Assembly (NCBI GenBank): GCA_025435555.1
Contig: JAIWWG010000001.1
Coordinates: forward strand, 124,001-188,000
DNA from: Chytriomyces cf. hyalinus JEL632
Lineage: Eukaryota; Chytridiomycota; Chytridiomycetes; Chytridiales; Chytriomycetaceae
Direction of reading: 5' to 3'
DNA length: 64,000 bases
In this document: positions 1-11,635 of the stretch, piece after piece
How positions within the stretch are numbered: the stretch's first letter is position 1
Layout of the letters: each line of letters starts with the position of its first letter
The notes under the pieces: model-generated
Databases searched by the model: none
What the model saw: only the letters and a program-made list of their open reading frames with translations
What the model was told of the DNA's origin: nothing
Program-made: the position numbers and the translations under genes

Positions 1-1644
1 TGTTTTCGCGCCGGCGGTGCTGCGCGTTACTTCGCCAGGAACTGCTGCGTTGGAAGCTTCGTCGTCGCTCTCAGATTCGGCTTCCTGCGGTCGGATTTGA
101 ATTGTAATGTCGGGGACACGCTTGAGCAAATCACCGCTTCGACGGCGCATGGCCATCGCTTTTTTCCGGTAAATGTTGTCCTTTTTTTTTTTTTTTTGAA
201 TGCACTCAGTTCAGCCACAGCAGTACTTTCATAACCCATCGCAGGGACACTTACGGGTGGGATCTGATTGAACAAAAGGCAATTCGACCAAATGAGTGAT
301 AAATCTTGTGCAAAGGATTCTTTGCTCATGTATTCTAGCGCGTATAGTTTTTTTGTCATCTGGTAGGGCGGAAAATTAAGACCCGCATGTGGTTCGAAGA
401 CAGAGAACAAAAAAAGAGGCATCATTTTTACCGTTCCAAGGTCCATTGGATTTTTGATGACTGGTTTTTGATGGCGGGAAGATTTAAGGAATTGTTATGG
501 CGTTTCTGAATAAAACAGCCTTCACCATTGTAATACTCGGGGACGTCTTTTTTACTCACACGAACCAGAAAAGGCTCCGAATGTTCCTTCAATTAAATCA
601 AAGTTAGAAAGTACATTGGCAATTTTGGCAATTCGGGCAATAGGTGTACCGTGTAGTTTTTGAGGTCGACCAAGACTTTTTCCAATGCTTCGTACAGGCT
701 TTCTTGCCCAATGCGATAATCATGCGCCCACTTGCTTCGAGATCGGCGTAACCGCTGAACAAGTGTTTTCATTTCCTTTTCCTTCTCTGGTTTCGCGTTT
801 TTGCTGATAACTTCAAGCAGGTACTGGGAAGTTGTAATTCAAATTGATTAGAGTTGATGGAGTCCAGATCGATGGGTATTTTGGTGTTGATTCTTATGGA
901 ACCTTCAGATTATCTGGATCCGGATCAGTTTTAACGGCAGACTGGGCTGCATTCGATGAGTTTTGAAAGGCCCCGCCTGAACGAGATAGTGCTGAATTTG
1001 CTGCAGCGTCCGCTTTCTTCACGGCGTTATTTTGTTTGTCTGATGGGTCCTTCCGCTTCTGCTCGAAAAAACCAGATCCAGATTTCAGACCGAATTTTCA
1101 AGGCGATGTTCAATGCGTGAATCTGCAAGATTGACGATACCGGTATGACAGATGGATCATATTGCTTAATAAATACGCGATCGAGTTCGAGCGAGTAGTA
1201 CATGTCATCGACGGGAACTGCCGCATGAAAAGCTTCCGCCTCATTCTCCGCATCCTTGTCCGCTTCAGCCTCCTTTTCCACCTCTTTATTCCTGATATCC
1301 ATTGCTTCGATCAACAAAACTCCGGCGCCAATCGATGCTGTGTCAAAGAAAGGAAACTGCTCCGACATCATTCGTAAAACTGAGAATCGCATACGCCGCG
1401 TCATTGCAGTGACATAGTTATCGATGACTGCATCAGATTGGCTGGAATCGACTGTCTCATTCGGTTCTGCGATCGGTTCGCTGGATTCGTTGGCAACTTT
1501 CGGCGCTTCAGACCGAACGAATGCAGACCAGCTGCTTCGACTGCTCGCCACCTTTTCGAACTGAAGGCATTCCTCGCGGTCCAGGTAGGCGCGGTGCTTC
1601 CCGGTGCTTGCCAGGTGGTTGGCGAGGCTGAATCCACTTTCCAT
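1..1644 (-). CDS. SPT7: SPT7-like bromodomain subunit of the SAGA complex (3' end outside window)
   Basis: Bromodomain scaffold subunit of the SAGA histone acetyltransferase complex in the nucleus. The reading starts [11 protein letters not shown] and is split by several introns. Around 600-870 the minus strand encodes [20 protein letters not shown], then [14 protein letters not shown], and around 270-440 MDLGTVK joined to [14 protein letters not shown] and [12 protein letters not shown]. This is the bromodomain in its Spt7 form (SKEEF-DDL-LIW-NC in known Spt7). It is followed at 60-170 by [20 protein letters not shown], which matches the helix after the bromodomain in Spt7. The histone-fold region expected further C-terminal lies beyond position 1. 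Intron limits in the first half, especially around 1000-1100, are not resolved because the frame changes there. A T-rich intron lies at about 179-200. Only 81 bp separate it from the kinesin stop. The family call is strong; exact exon limits are not. Confidence 0.8.
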
Positions 1645-1725
1645 TTTTGTTTTTACTTTCGCAAATATTTATTTTATCCTCAACAGTTTATTCAAAGATC
1701 GTCTTTCAAGCGCGCTGTCCTTTTG

Positions 1726-4051
1726 TCATTCATCCAGATTTCTCAGGCTGTCCAACCTCTGTTGTAGAAGCTCAGTAAGCTGCGTCTCGTATGGTCCGGT
1801 GCCCAACCTCCCGCTGCGAAACCGTTCCAACAGCAAGTTGTCCATCTCAAGAAACTGCGTTTGCACTGCAGCGATATGTTTCTGCCGCGTGCTCAGTTCA
1901 TCGCTGGATTTACAATATCGCCTCCATTCAGACTCATCTGCATCGTAGTCGTGCTCCCTGCGGCCACTAGTGGACGTTGCATTACTTCGAGAAGACACGT
2001 CGCTGGCGTCGCTATGTTGTTCATCGCAATGCGACTCAGTTGAAAGCGCGTCTTGGTAAAAATCCCCAGCCGCGCTTTCATGGCCTTCAACAGACCCTTC
2101 ATCAGAATATCCTGAACAAGAACTCTCATTCGATCGATCGCTGCAGGTCTTTGAGGATGCATTTGCAGAACGGCGGTCGGACTTTGTGATGGCAGGTTTC
2201 AGCTTCGAGGACCGAATCAAATCTCTCAGGGCATTCATATCTGTACCGCTTTCCATCTCATCCAAGCGCGTCTCGATATCTGATTTTTGGTGCTGCTGCG
2301 AGGTCTCCCCTTCAGAATCCGAATCCCCATAGTTTTCAAGCTTTGAAACAGTCAATCGATCTCGCCGCATCTCTATCTGGCTTTCCATAATTTCTTCTGA
2401 GCCATCGAATCCCTTTACTGTACCACCCTCATCAGCAGCAAGCGCGGCGGTTGAAAAGGCGCCCTTCTTGAAATGAGGCAGTGAATCCAGCCTGACAACA
2501 GACGAAAGCATTTTCAACCCGATACTCTCACTTTTCAATCCTCTTTCATCCCTCGATGCACTTCCCAACTCCTTCACACGATCGGCATACCTCATGGTAT
2601 TCAACGTGTGCTCCACTGAGTCAGACCCAGGACTTATAGTCGCAACCATGACCGTTTGGCTGTTTATACACAGAAATGAATCCCGAAGAACGAGGGTTAA
2701 TTTTGACCCCCGGAACGGCACGTGGGTAGAATCTGAGACTGAGTCTCCTTGTTGACCAAGACTACGTTTATACAATGCACGAATGCACTCTTTCAGCGAA
2801 AGCAAGCTCTTGTTGATCTCGGCACCTTCAGACTGGATCTTTTTTTGCGTGTTGGAAGAAGCTGCCAGCTTGCCCGTGTGCTTCTTTGTCGAAGCCCGCT
2901 CGCTGCCAGCAAGGTCCACCAAACTCAACACTCCACCATTCGATTTCGCGTCGGAGGAAACCAATTGGATTTGAAAGATTGCATGGGAACGGCTGCTTTC
3001 ACTGTTGTTTGACGTTGGCCGTGTTGTGCGTAAACTTCGGCCGCGTTGGACCAGCGCGAGCAAATCTGGGAGCGACGAAATGATTTCGTGATGCAAATGC
3101 ATGAGATTCAAGTTGCCATGTTTGTCTTCGCAAAGTTGAATCGATGGTTGCTGATTCGCAGACAGTGGAGTGAGGAGGTCAATGATTTTAGGTCCATAGA
3201 TTTCGAAAAAAGAAACGCGAAGGTGACATGTCGCAGTGTGGCAGCTGTCTTCAATATGACGAAACAAGTCGTTGCATATGTAAGAATAAATTCCCGGTTC
3301 GGCGTTGGAGCCGAATATGGTGTGAGTTTTTCCGCTTCCTGGAGGACGGTGTTGAGTCGCTTTATTGGGAAAACAAGGCGAAGAAACCAGACAGCACCTG
3401 TTTGCCCGTAAGCAAAGAATGTTCCTTTGCCGCCTTCGAAAATGCTCTTCACGAGCGACTTTCCTGTGGCCAAATAAACTTGCTCGTTTGTCGATGTTTC
3501 ATCAAATGCATGATCGAAAATGAATGCGTGCGTTTCGAGATGCTTCGACAAGTCCACACGTGTTTTTGGTTCGTGGATAAAGACGCGACTGTCTGGATAA
3601 GTCGCCGTGCGCGTTGTTGCCACATCGAAAGAGTTTTTTGCAAGCTCTGCAGAGAAGATTGAGTTGTGTTGTTGAGCGTCGACAGCCAAGTTGGAGCCAG
3701 AGAAATACCTTTGCTGTTAAGGGGCCGTTTCCGCAAAACCACTTTGATGCGACAATCCATGCCTGAACATTCCATTGAGTAATCCTGCGCAGCAGCCGAT
3801 CGAAAGTCCTTTCGGAATGCTGAAATCTCGTCTCGGTAAACACGCGTTTGGCGCTCATCTCTGTTCAGACCACGCTGGGACTGCAGCACCAGCGCCGCCA
3901 TCGCTCTTCGCTGCTCCCGCGCTGATTTGCGCTTCTCGATTTCGACTGCAGTTTTTGAAGGTGTTGTGAGTGCAGTCGGCGGAACTTGTTGCACAGGCGG
4001 CGGACTTGTCTTGGCCGCCCCCTTGACGAGCGAGTTTGATCGCGAACCCAT
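1726..4051 (-). CDS. Kinesin-13 family motor protein (MCAK/KIF2-like microtubule depolymerase)
   Basis: Kinesin-13 proteins depolymerise microtubule ends in spindles and in flagellar length control. Three exons (4051-3709, 3646-3398, 3338-1726) join in frame to 734 residues. An N-terminal basic neck (REQRRAMAALVLQ, then DEISAFRKDFRSA) precedes the motor, which starts RIKVVLRKRPLNSKE. The P-loop GQTGSGKTH is rebuilt exactly across intron 2. Switch I appears as NNSESSRSHAIFQI, switch II as LVDLAGSERA, followed by GAEINKSLLSLKECIRAL, which is characteristic of this subfamily. The tail (about residues 430-734) is acidic and Ser-rich, with no recognised domain. The start is the first ATG in frame with the neck. 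An internal-motor kinesin-13 is, from general knowledge, absent from most yeasts and filamentous fungi but kept in flagellated lineages, which supports a zoosporic host. Confidence 0.92.
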
Positions 4052-4434
4052 ATCTTGGCATCGATCTACAGTCTTTGACGGTGGTGTTCCTGGAACGCGT
4101 GTTTGGGTTGCTTCGATGGATGTTGTTGGTGGTGGCTGTGTTCGGATGCTCTTGACTTTTTTGAGGCGTTCCTGCGAGGCCTGGTTCGTGTGTAAAATGC
4201 GTCATTGGACATGAATCAGGAGGTTAACGGCGGTATAAAGAGCGCTGGGCACCTTGATGAAAGCCGTTGGCGGTCTGAATGGGCTGTTCATGAATTTTTG
4301 TTTTTCCTCCATCCCACCAGTTTTTCAAACACCAACTGCACCTTGGTGAGATAACAATAAAGAAAATCAAGCAGTGAGTATTTTATTGCGTCCAATCCCC
4401 ATCTCTAACAATGCGGGATGCAAGAGATCATTTT
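4052..4434. other. Kinesin upstream region and 3' flank of the G8 protein gene
   Basis: About 380 bp between two minus-strand genes. It contains the kinesin 5' flank and, near 4355-4390, an AATAAAGAAAATC stretch on the plus strand. An open frame on the minus strand at 3855-4205 overlaps the kinesin N-terminus in the wrong frame and is not counted as a gene. Nothing else is recognisable. Confidence 0.4.
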
Positions 4435-7400
4435 TTAAATGGCGCAAAAGACTCCATCGGCTGAACTGCATTTGGCGCCAATGACCAGCTTGGAAGACCA
4501 AGGACCAAATGTCAGCGTGATTCCCGCTCTCGAGAACGATGTTGGGTTCACTTGCGAGCGTATCCAGCTCACTCCACCGCCTCCGAGGGTCGCGTCGTTC
4601 AGCTGAACAACGCTGACATGAAGCAAGTTTGTAGTTGTGTCAAAAAAGTAGGCATCTCCACGAGAAAGCGCGTCCTGCTGGTATGCAGTCAAACTGGTAG
4701 ATGGAATGTACGCGTGTTTGCAGTCTTTGTAGCACCATGTTGCGGCATACGCAGTTATGTTGAAGGTGGTCCCAGCAGGATATTGGATCACCAAGCCAAC
4801 CGTGTTTGCTTCGGACAAGAACTGGATTCGATTGATTGAGAGGCTTACAGGCGCCCCTTGATTATATTGAATGACCCACTCGTTGCCGTTCTTTGCCACA
4901 GGGCCAGTTACTTTAGCATTCAGAGTCAGTGCAAGTCCGGCAGTAGCATTGGTCGTTCCCATGTGATAGGCATATCCAACGGTAGGGCATGAGATGCTCT
5001 GATCTCCGTTTGAGCACTCCATGGTTCCTAACCGAGACAGTTTGCTTGCGTCAGGTGTGAGCAGCATCGACGCAATGAAGGCTGTATCATCTGTGCACAG
5101 CCACATTCCCATTACCGAAGGTGCAGCAGCCTTCCTGCACTTTGGCAATCCCCATAAATTCCACCATTCGTTCGCCCAATCGGATCCCATAATGGTTCTT
5201 CCGGGAGAAAGACTTGCAGTCCCATCCGTATCTAACCTGTGGGAAGGTTAGAGTGCAATTATTCAATGAAGTTAATGATTAACCAATTCTGTAAACGACC
5301 AGAGACTGTGATTCTCTTTGGATTGCTGAATGCCCAAATCTGAGAGTTGTTTACGTTTTCGTACGATATGTTCTTTGTTGCTTGCATGATTCCCGGAACA
5401 AATTGGTCAGAATGGGTGAGGAAGCTCCACACTGCCATGGTAGTGCTGTATGGCGTGATGGCTGGTTTCCATGCATTTGTGCAATTTCTGAACTTGCTGT
5501 TGGTGATGATGTGGTTTTGCTCCGTGTCATACCATTGAAAGCCGTAGAATCCGCTCGCGTAATTTCGATCGCGATAGCTGCATTCCCAATACTTTGTGGA
5601 ATTACAGCCGCCAAACAATGGGATATCCGTGTTTTGAGTCCTACAAATCGACAACATGTTATCCAACCAAACTTGCCCAAATACATTGGCACTAATTCCG
5701 CAGTCATGCCCTTCGTATTTTAGAATTTCAGCGCGGTTGCCCCAGTACATCATGCCACGGTTGGCCAGAAACACTTTTGTGTTGCTGAAGCGCAACCATG
5801 CCCAGTCTGCTTGATCGCAGCCATACGATTTTAAAGGAGCGTTGCATGCATCAGTTGTTGCGCCGACAGTTCTTCCCGGGTTGTACGACATGGTCCCGTT
5901 TGTTTCATATTTAAGAAGCCCTCCAACGTAGATGGCCCCACCGTTACCCCACCAGTAGCCACTAGAGTGCGCAGAATTGCCGTCAAATAGCTTAATGGGC
6001 CTCGATCGTGGCGAAATGGTGGTCATGTTTTTATGGAGACCCATTGGAGTTTGAAAAATGGGGAAAATGAATCCGGACCAGCCGCCTGAGGCAGCGTTAC
6101 CGACAAATGAGTTTCTTGGATTTGAAATGTAGAAACCAGCTGCGGTTACATCGCTTGGAAGAATTAAATCCGGAGACTCCATGACCGTGGGAAGGTTTTG
6201 GCCCCAAAAGTCGCCTGGTGCCACTGGCGGGCCGAAGAAGTGGACGTGTGCTGCAAGATTGTACTCAAACAGGTTGTCTTCCTCAATGCCGTCCTCAAGG
6301 TAGAAGCAGTGACCAGCAACATTGAATGCAACATTTTGCGAGATGGTGACATTAGAGGATCCATGAACACTCATGCACCGGAAAAAGCTGTTTCGGATGG
6401 CGCTGAATTTCAAGTAGCTATTCCGGCCGTTGTCTTTGGCCATGTGCACGTGGTACGGATAACGCCCCATCACATTGGTTTGGCCTGGCCAATGGTTTGG
6501 TGGTCAGGTCAACACTATCGAACAGCTGGTTTCATCCACTCACCCATGTGATACAGCTCCACTCCCGTGACACGCCCGATTCCAGTGCCGTTTATAATAA
6601 TATGACCCCCGTATCCCTTCGGCGGTCCGCAAGGAAACGTGGTGATCTTGCTCACGGTATCGCCTCTGCATACATCTGCCGTATCGGTCAAACCGGAAGC
6701 TGCATCGCCTTGGACAACAATCCTACGGCTAAGCAACCCAACTTCTGCTTGATATTCAGAACCGCCATAATGGTTGTATGTCAAAGGAGCACTTAGCCCA
6801 ATAATCGAGGTTTGCGATCCAATGCCGTCAGCGCGCGTGATGCTCGTGATCTGAAGCTCTTCATTTTGGTTGAAATCGCGACTGTCTTTTGTTACTGTGG
6901 TTGTAATCACAATCGACTGCCCAACCTCCCAGTTGACTGCATCCTGAATAATGATTCGAACGTCTCCCTTTTTGGCAGTGACTGCCAAGCGCGTCCATGT
7001 GGGCGCGTATGCTTGACCGTGCATGTCCAATGTTCCGCCGTTTGTTGCTGCGATTCCTTTTACTTGGATGGGTGGAACTGATACTAGTGGGGAAGGTTTT
7101 ATGCCATGCAAGATTATGTTAATGTAGCTTTTGAGACGGCATGTTTCTGATCCCAATGCCAGGGATCCACCGTCAATTAGAATCCCGTTGGTGTTTAGAG
7201 TAATGGAGGCATCGTTGAAAATAAGCTTGGAGCCTTGAGGAATACGAATAATTCCATAAGTGTTCAGCTCATTGAGAGATCCTGAAGAGATGAGGACTGA
7301 TTTGCCGCTTGGAATGTTGACATCGGAACCGTTCCCGTTGGGGACGTTGTTGTCTGGCCAAGTTGCGGGGTTCTCCCATCTTTGGAGGTCAGGGGCAAGA

Positions 7401-7765
7401 TGGGGACAGTTTGTTTGTAAGCTGGTGTCGCCATTTTCGTTGACAGTTATTTTGGTCAGTATTGTTTTTACTTGGAAAGGGGGAAACATGGACTACCTGT
7501 TTTCAGTCAACACTTTTGAAGTATCCGGACGCGGGAGAGTAACTACCTCCGACCAATGATTTCGGATTGCCACTTTCAAGAAAGCGCTGTAGGTAGCTGG
7601 ATCAGCAGGAGCGACATTCACTGTTGGGACAGTCGGTGGACTGGTTTCATTGGCTACATAAAGCACTGCACGCTCGTCCAGTAGATGCGACAACGGTAGA
7701 GGGATAGAGTACGTGTAAGGTATTGCTGCGATGGCAGCCATGAGACCGCACGCGTGAAGCTTCAT
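4435..7765 (-). CDS. Secreted G8-domain / parallel beta-helix protein, CEMIP/TMEM2-like
   Basis: Four exons (7765-7497, 7421-6544, 6484-5300, 5231-4435) join in frame to 1042 residues. The N-terminus (MKLHACGLMAAIAAIPYTYS) is a signal peptide, so the protein is secreted or cell-surface. Residues about 110-230 form a G8 domain: WENPATWPDNNVPNGNGSDV, IPSGKSVLIS, GSKLIFND, with regularly spaced glycines. Then comes GVELYHMGQTNVMGRYPYHV, created by removing intron 2. It corresponds to the GVEL-HMGQ...GRYPIHFH segment of CEMIP and TMEM2, the vertebrate hyaluronan-degrading proteins. Parallel beta-helix repeats follow (NVTISQNVAFNVAGHCFYLE, NSFVGNAASGGWSGF). The C-terminal 260 residues are less typical. 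The animal members act on hyaluronan; the substrate here is unknown and may be a cell-wall or host polysaccharide. Family call strong, activity unproven. Confidence 0.85.
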
Positions 7766-8132
7766 ATCTTTGGTGGAGAGATGAATTGTCTAAGGAAGTT
7801 GTCGTATGTCTTGTTGTGATTTTCAGTCACAAGTCCGGGTCGCCGAAGTTATGTCGTTTTTGTTTTGTTACGAGAGTCGCTTGTTTACTGCCTCCACTTC
7901 ATGGGAGCAGCCTGGCTACCTATCTGACTGCCTCTGACAGCTTCATTACTCATCCAGAAATATACCTCGAATATTCTGCTAGCTTCAAATATATTCCAGG
8001 CAAGAGTTTTGGACACTGCATTTCAGGCAAGAGTTCAGAGGCAAGCTCAATCGGGACAGACGTGGAACATGGAAACGTTTGGAAACCGGAATAAATAAAA
8101 TCAGCACACGATTCATGTAAATAGTTTTTAGG
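7766..8132. promoter_or_regulatory. Divergent promoter region between the G8 gene and the RING gene
   Basis: A 367-bp gap between divergent start codons at 7765 (-) and 8133 (+). Near the plus-strand gene the sequence GGAATAAATAAAATCAGC lies about 35-45 bp before the ATG and could serve as an A/T-rich core promoter. There is a partial direct repeat TTCCAGGCAAGAGTTTTGGA / TTTCAGGCAAGAGTTCAGAG at about 7993-8042. No coding signal seen. Confidence 0.4.
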
Positions 8133-9113
8133 ATGACTGATCCCGAGCCACCGTCATCGCAACCCGCTCCAGCAGCGAATCCGAACCCATCCTCACCAAA
8201 CACGGATCACCATTTATCAGAACAGCATGGAGACTCTGAACTCGACCTTCCTCCGGTCCGCACGAGTGTTCCGTACTCAACAGCGCAGATCTACGACCGG
8301 AGAGTCAATCTTCGCCACCGTAACCTCCCCAGCGTCGGCGCAAGCAATTCTGCGGCAACTCCAGATACGGGACCGGCGCCAAAACCTGACACAAATTCAA
8401 ATACAAAGGGCAAAGAGCCGGCCACCGAAACGGGAACAAAAAGTGACACAAAGCAGGGAGCAGGCGGCGTAGAGGAAGAAGGAGGGCTGTTCGAGTGCAA
8501 TATCTGGTATGCGCTGATTCATTTGTTCCTGGAGTATGGCTAATGCGTTTCCCGCGCTCTATCCAGTCTTGACATGGCCTCAAACCCTGTCGTAACAATG
8601 TGTGGCCACCTCTTCTGCTGGCCATGTGTTCATAGATGGATTACGTCATCAAATAGGCACAGCAACGCGTGTCCCGTATGCAAAGCCGGCATCGACAAAG
8701 ACAAGCTCATCCCCATCTACGCAAAGGGGCGCACCCAGGATCCACGAAACATTATCCCCGAAGAACCAGAACGACCAGCCGGTCAGAGATCCGAACCCGC
8801 TCCACAACCTGGCGCCTTCAACTTCAATCCCTTCTTCAGCGGCTTGCCAGGAGCCCAATTCAATGTTGGCGGGACGAATATCCATTTCAGCGCGGGATTT
8901 GGACCTTTAGGGCTTTTGTTTCCGTTACTGGGATACGGGATTCAGCACCTTGCTGGTGTTGGAGCTGGCAATGGAGCGCGTGGTGCTGGAATTGGGGCAA
9001 TGGGAACTCCGAATGATGAAAGGATGGCCCGTGTTGTTGCGCAGCAAGCTTTTATTTCGCGACTGTTTATGCTCATATCGGCCTTAGTTTTTGTTGCTAT
9101 TCTGTTATATTGA
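8133..9113 (+). CDS. RING-finger E3 ubiquitin ligase of the ER membrane, RNF5/RNF185/RMA1 type
   Basis: Exons 8133-8506 and 8567-9113 join in frame (306 residues); the 60-bp intron splits the Cys codon of the RING. The N-terminal 120 residues are low complexity (Pro, Thr, Asn). The C3HC4 RING reads FECNICLDMASNPVVTMCGH, then LFCWPCVHRWI and CPVCKAGI, followed by LIPIYAKGR, the conserved tail of this subfamily. A Gly/Phe-rich stretch (about 200-280) leads to a C-terminal membrane anchor (LFMLISALVFVAILLY), as in tail-anchored RNF5 and RNF185. These ligases act in ER-associated degradation. The next gene starts 52 bp downstream on the same strand. Confidence 0.9.
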
Positions 9114-9165
9114 AATGATTTGGTTATAAAAACCCGCGAGAGCAAGTTTTGAGAAGTGTCTTTTC

Positions 9166-9960
9166 ATGCACGAGACTGTCGACCACAAAGATGCCAGCTG
9201 GGCATCTATCGCACGCAAAAACAAGGACAGGTCTCTCACGCATCTCATCCGCCCTTTCAATTCAATGCTCGAATCGACTCGATCTTCGCTTGCACCTCTA
9301 TCTCCACCCACCAATCACAACCACCGCAGCGATTATTCATTCGGGCCGAGCCCATCAAAGCCGCTCACACCCTCATTGTTCACCCTGCCTGTGAGATCAG
9401 ATCGCTCAAACGAATTCAATCCGCAGCACTCTGGCACACTATCCCTATCATTGGAATCAGTGAGCCAAGCAACGCTGCCCAACCTGCAATCGTTCAACGC
9501 ACACAACTTTCCAGTCCGATACGGTGCGGATTTCTATGCAAAAGTGCTGGACAACCGAGGACTTTCTGTTTTGCTTGTTGACCGTCGAGGCGGTCGATCG
9601 CATGTCGTTGCTGCGCTGCTGGCACGGAGGGAGTTTGTTTCAGCGCAGGGCGGATATGACGTGTATATCATGACGGTGGGGGTGGATGCTTCGTTCAGAA
9701 GGAGCGGGATAGCTTCGATGCTGGTTCAAACACTTGTTGACAAATGCGAGCGGGAAAAGGATGGGTTTTTGCGCTCGTTTGTGCTGCATGTTCATGTCGG
9801 AAATCCAGGAGCGTTGGATTTGTATCTGAAGAACGGATTTCATTTGGTATCAAGGGCTGTTGGCTATTACGCGCTGAATCCTGATGTGAGCGATCCCAAG
9901 GATGCTTGGGTTCTTAATAGACGCCTGGAACCGATGTCTGCGGATTCGTCTGTTTGGTGA
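9166..9960 (+). CDS. GNAT-family N-acetyltransferase, NAA50/NAA60-like
   Basis: Intronless, 264 residues. The first 110 residues are Ser/Pro-rich and unconserved. The GNAT fold occupies about 115-250: VYIMTVGVDASFRRSGIASM contains the acetyl-CoA loop R-R-x-G-I-A, followed by SFVLHVHVGNPGALDLYLKN and GFHLVSRAVGYY. The pairing of MTVGV--FRR-GI with LHV---N--A-D-Y-K-GF-----YY is the pattern of the protein N-terminal acetyltransferases NAA50 and NAA60, so the probable reaction is acetyl transfer from acetyl-CoA to protein N-termini. The start at 9166 is the first ATG; a later start would not affect the domain. Other GNAT specificities cannot be excluded. Confidence 0.8.
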   Translation: MHETVDHKDASWASIARKNKDRSLTHLIRPFNSMLESTRSSLAPLSPPTNHNHRSDYSFGPSPSKPLTPSLFTLPVRSDRSNEFNPQHSGTLSLSLESVSQATLPNLQSFNAHNFPVRYGADFYAKVLDNRGLSVLLVDRRGGRSHVVAALLARREFVSAQGGYDVYIMTVGVDASFRRSGIASMLVQTLVDKCEREKDGFLRSFVLHVHVGNPGALDLYLKNGFHLVSRAVGYYALNPDVSDPKDAWVLNRRLEPMSADSSVW

Positions 9961-10181
9961 AGGGAAATGCTATGTGTAATGAATAACTTATTAGGTCGGA
10001 TGAAGATTATATGTTAATGTGATTGGCTCAGCGTCGTCATAATGTTGACCAGAGCACTATGAACTTAATAGAGGGTGGAAGAAAGTAAACAGAATCTGCC
10101 TTTAATTATCCTCAAGGACCAAACTTGACAGTAACCCAAAAAATACAAAAGGGAACTGGGGCATGGCATAACTCGTGCAAA

Positions 10182-11635
10182 TCAATCATCGCGTTCATCA
10201 CGTGGGCTGCGCTCGTTTCCATTCTCTTGGTCAACAATGTCATTGTCTCTCTCCCTTGGAGACTGACGGGCTTCCTCGTCCACTGCCCGGTCTTTGCTGC
10301 GTGCAGGAGACTCAGATCTGTCACGAGATCTGCGGCGCTCTGGGCTGACGGATCTGTCATCGCGTCTGTGACGGCGGTCACTTCGGTCATCACTGCGACG
10401 GCTGTCTCTTCTGTCATCGTCACGGCGGCTTGAGCGGCGGTCGTCTCTGTCCCCTCTTGTGTCTCCTCTCTCGCTCGTTTGATCCTGTTCGCACATTGTG
10501 AACACGGTGGAATTTTTGAGCACAAACGCGTGAAACAAACCTCTTTTACAATAAGACGCTTTCCTTCATATTCAGTGTCGTCAAACATTTTGATGGCTTC
10601 TTCCATGTCCGCCGGGTTCGAGAATTCAACGATTCTGAAAGGTTGGGTCAACTAAAAAGGATCTGACTGATCAAGTAATTGACTCACCCATTTCCATCTC
10701 TGTCAATGTCTGTGAATGAGACTTCGCCTGCCTTGCGCATAAGGTCTTTCAAATTCTACAAGGTGAGGGGGGTAGTCCTTAGAATCAAGAATGAACGGTC
10801 GCATTTTTCCACCAAAGAAGACCAAGTCAAGAGGGAGCATTGGCCGCAAGTAGGTAGATCCACAAGCCAATGGAGTTTCAATATATTAGATTCCTTGTTT
10901 GAGCAAGCACCCCAGAGACCGACCACAAAGGCAAGAAAAAGCCGACCCCAGAGCGAGAAGATGCCGCAAAAAGAGAGAGAGTGAAGGTACGGTGGACAAC
11001 CATAGAGCCAGATCTCCCGATCTTTTCAATGTGTTTCCCAAGTCGCCACCAGAGAAGCAAAAAGACACTGCCCGGAGGAGAAAAACACACCTGCCAGGAC
11101 ATGCGAGACGGTAAATTTTCGACCTTGAGTCTGTTTTTGCCGCTCCCTCTTGCTTGGCGGGGTTCGCTGCGATCACCACGGTCATCACCCCTGCGCCTGT
11201 CGTCCCTCTGAACCTTCGATGGTTCGACAATGATACTGCGGATTCAAATGTATAAGACAAGGATGAAACCGGGGAGAGAAGAATAAAGCAGCAGAAGACA
11301 GTTACCGCTCGCCCAGGAATCGGGAATTGTCGAGCTTGTCAACGGCGTCTCTGGCATCTCTCGACGACTCGTACTCGACAAATGCAAAGCCGACAAGAAT
11401 GCGCACCTCACGAATGCGGCCAAACTCGTCAAAGTGTCTGCAAGTTTGTTTGTTTGCTTGATTTGTTAGTCGGTGCTCGCTCTGAGAGTTAGACTGGGTG
11501 AGACGAACCTCCGCACTTCTCTTTCAGTAACGTCCCGCGGCAACTTCCCTTAAATAAGACAAGTAGTGAGTGTTGGGTTGCAAGGGTGGTTGCGGGGGGG
11601 TTTCACTGACCAACGTACACGCGGCGATAGCTCAT
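10182..11635 (-). CDS. SR-family splicing factor with two RRMs and an RS tail
   Basis: Nuclear pre-mRNA splicing regulator. Seven short exons can be joined by GT-AG introns. RRM1: MSYRRVYVGKLPRDVTEREV with GFAFVEYESSRDARDAVD as RNP1 region, ending GERIIVEPSK. A linker rich in Arg/Asp follows. RRM2 is the pseudo-RRM type: VENLPSRMSWQNLKDLMRK contains the SWQ-LKD signature, followed by GEVSFTDIDRDGNGIVEFSN. The tail (10182-10490) is Arg, Asp and Ser rich with RSRDRSESPARSKDR. The order RRM, SWQ-LKD RRM, RS is that of SRSF1/4/5/6 and fission-yeast Srp2. The RS tail is short and Asp-rich compared with animal members. Only about 145 nt of each RRM sit in single exons, so no single long ORF shows this gene. 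Confidence 0.88.
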
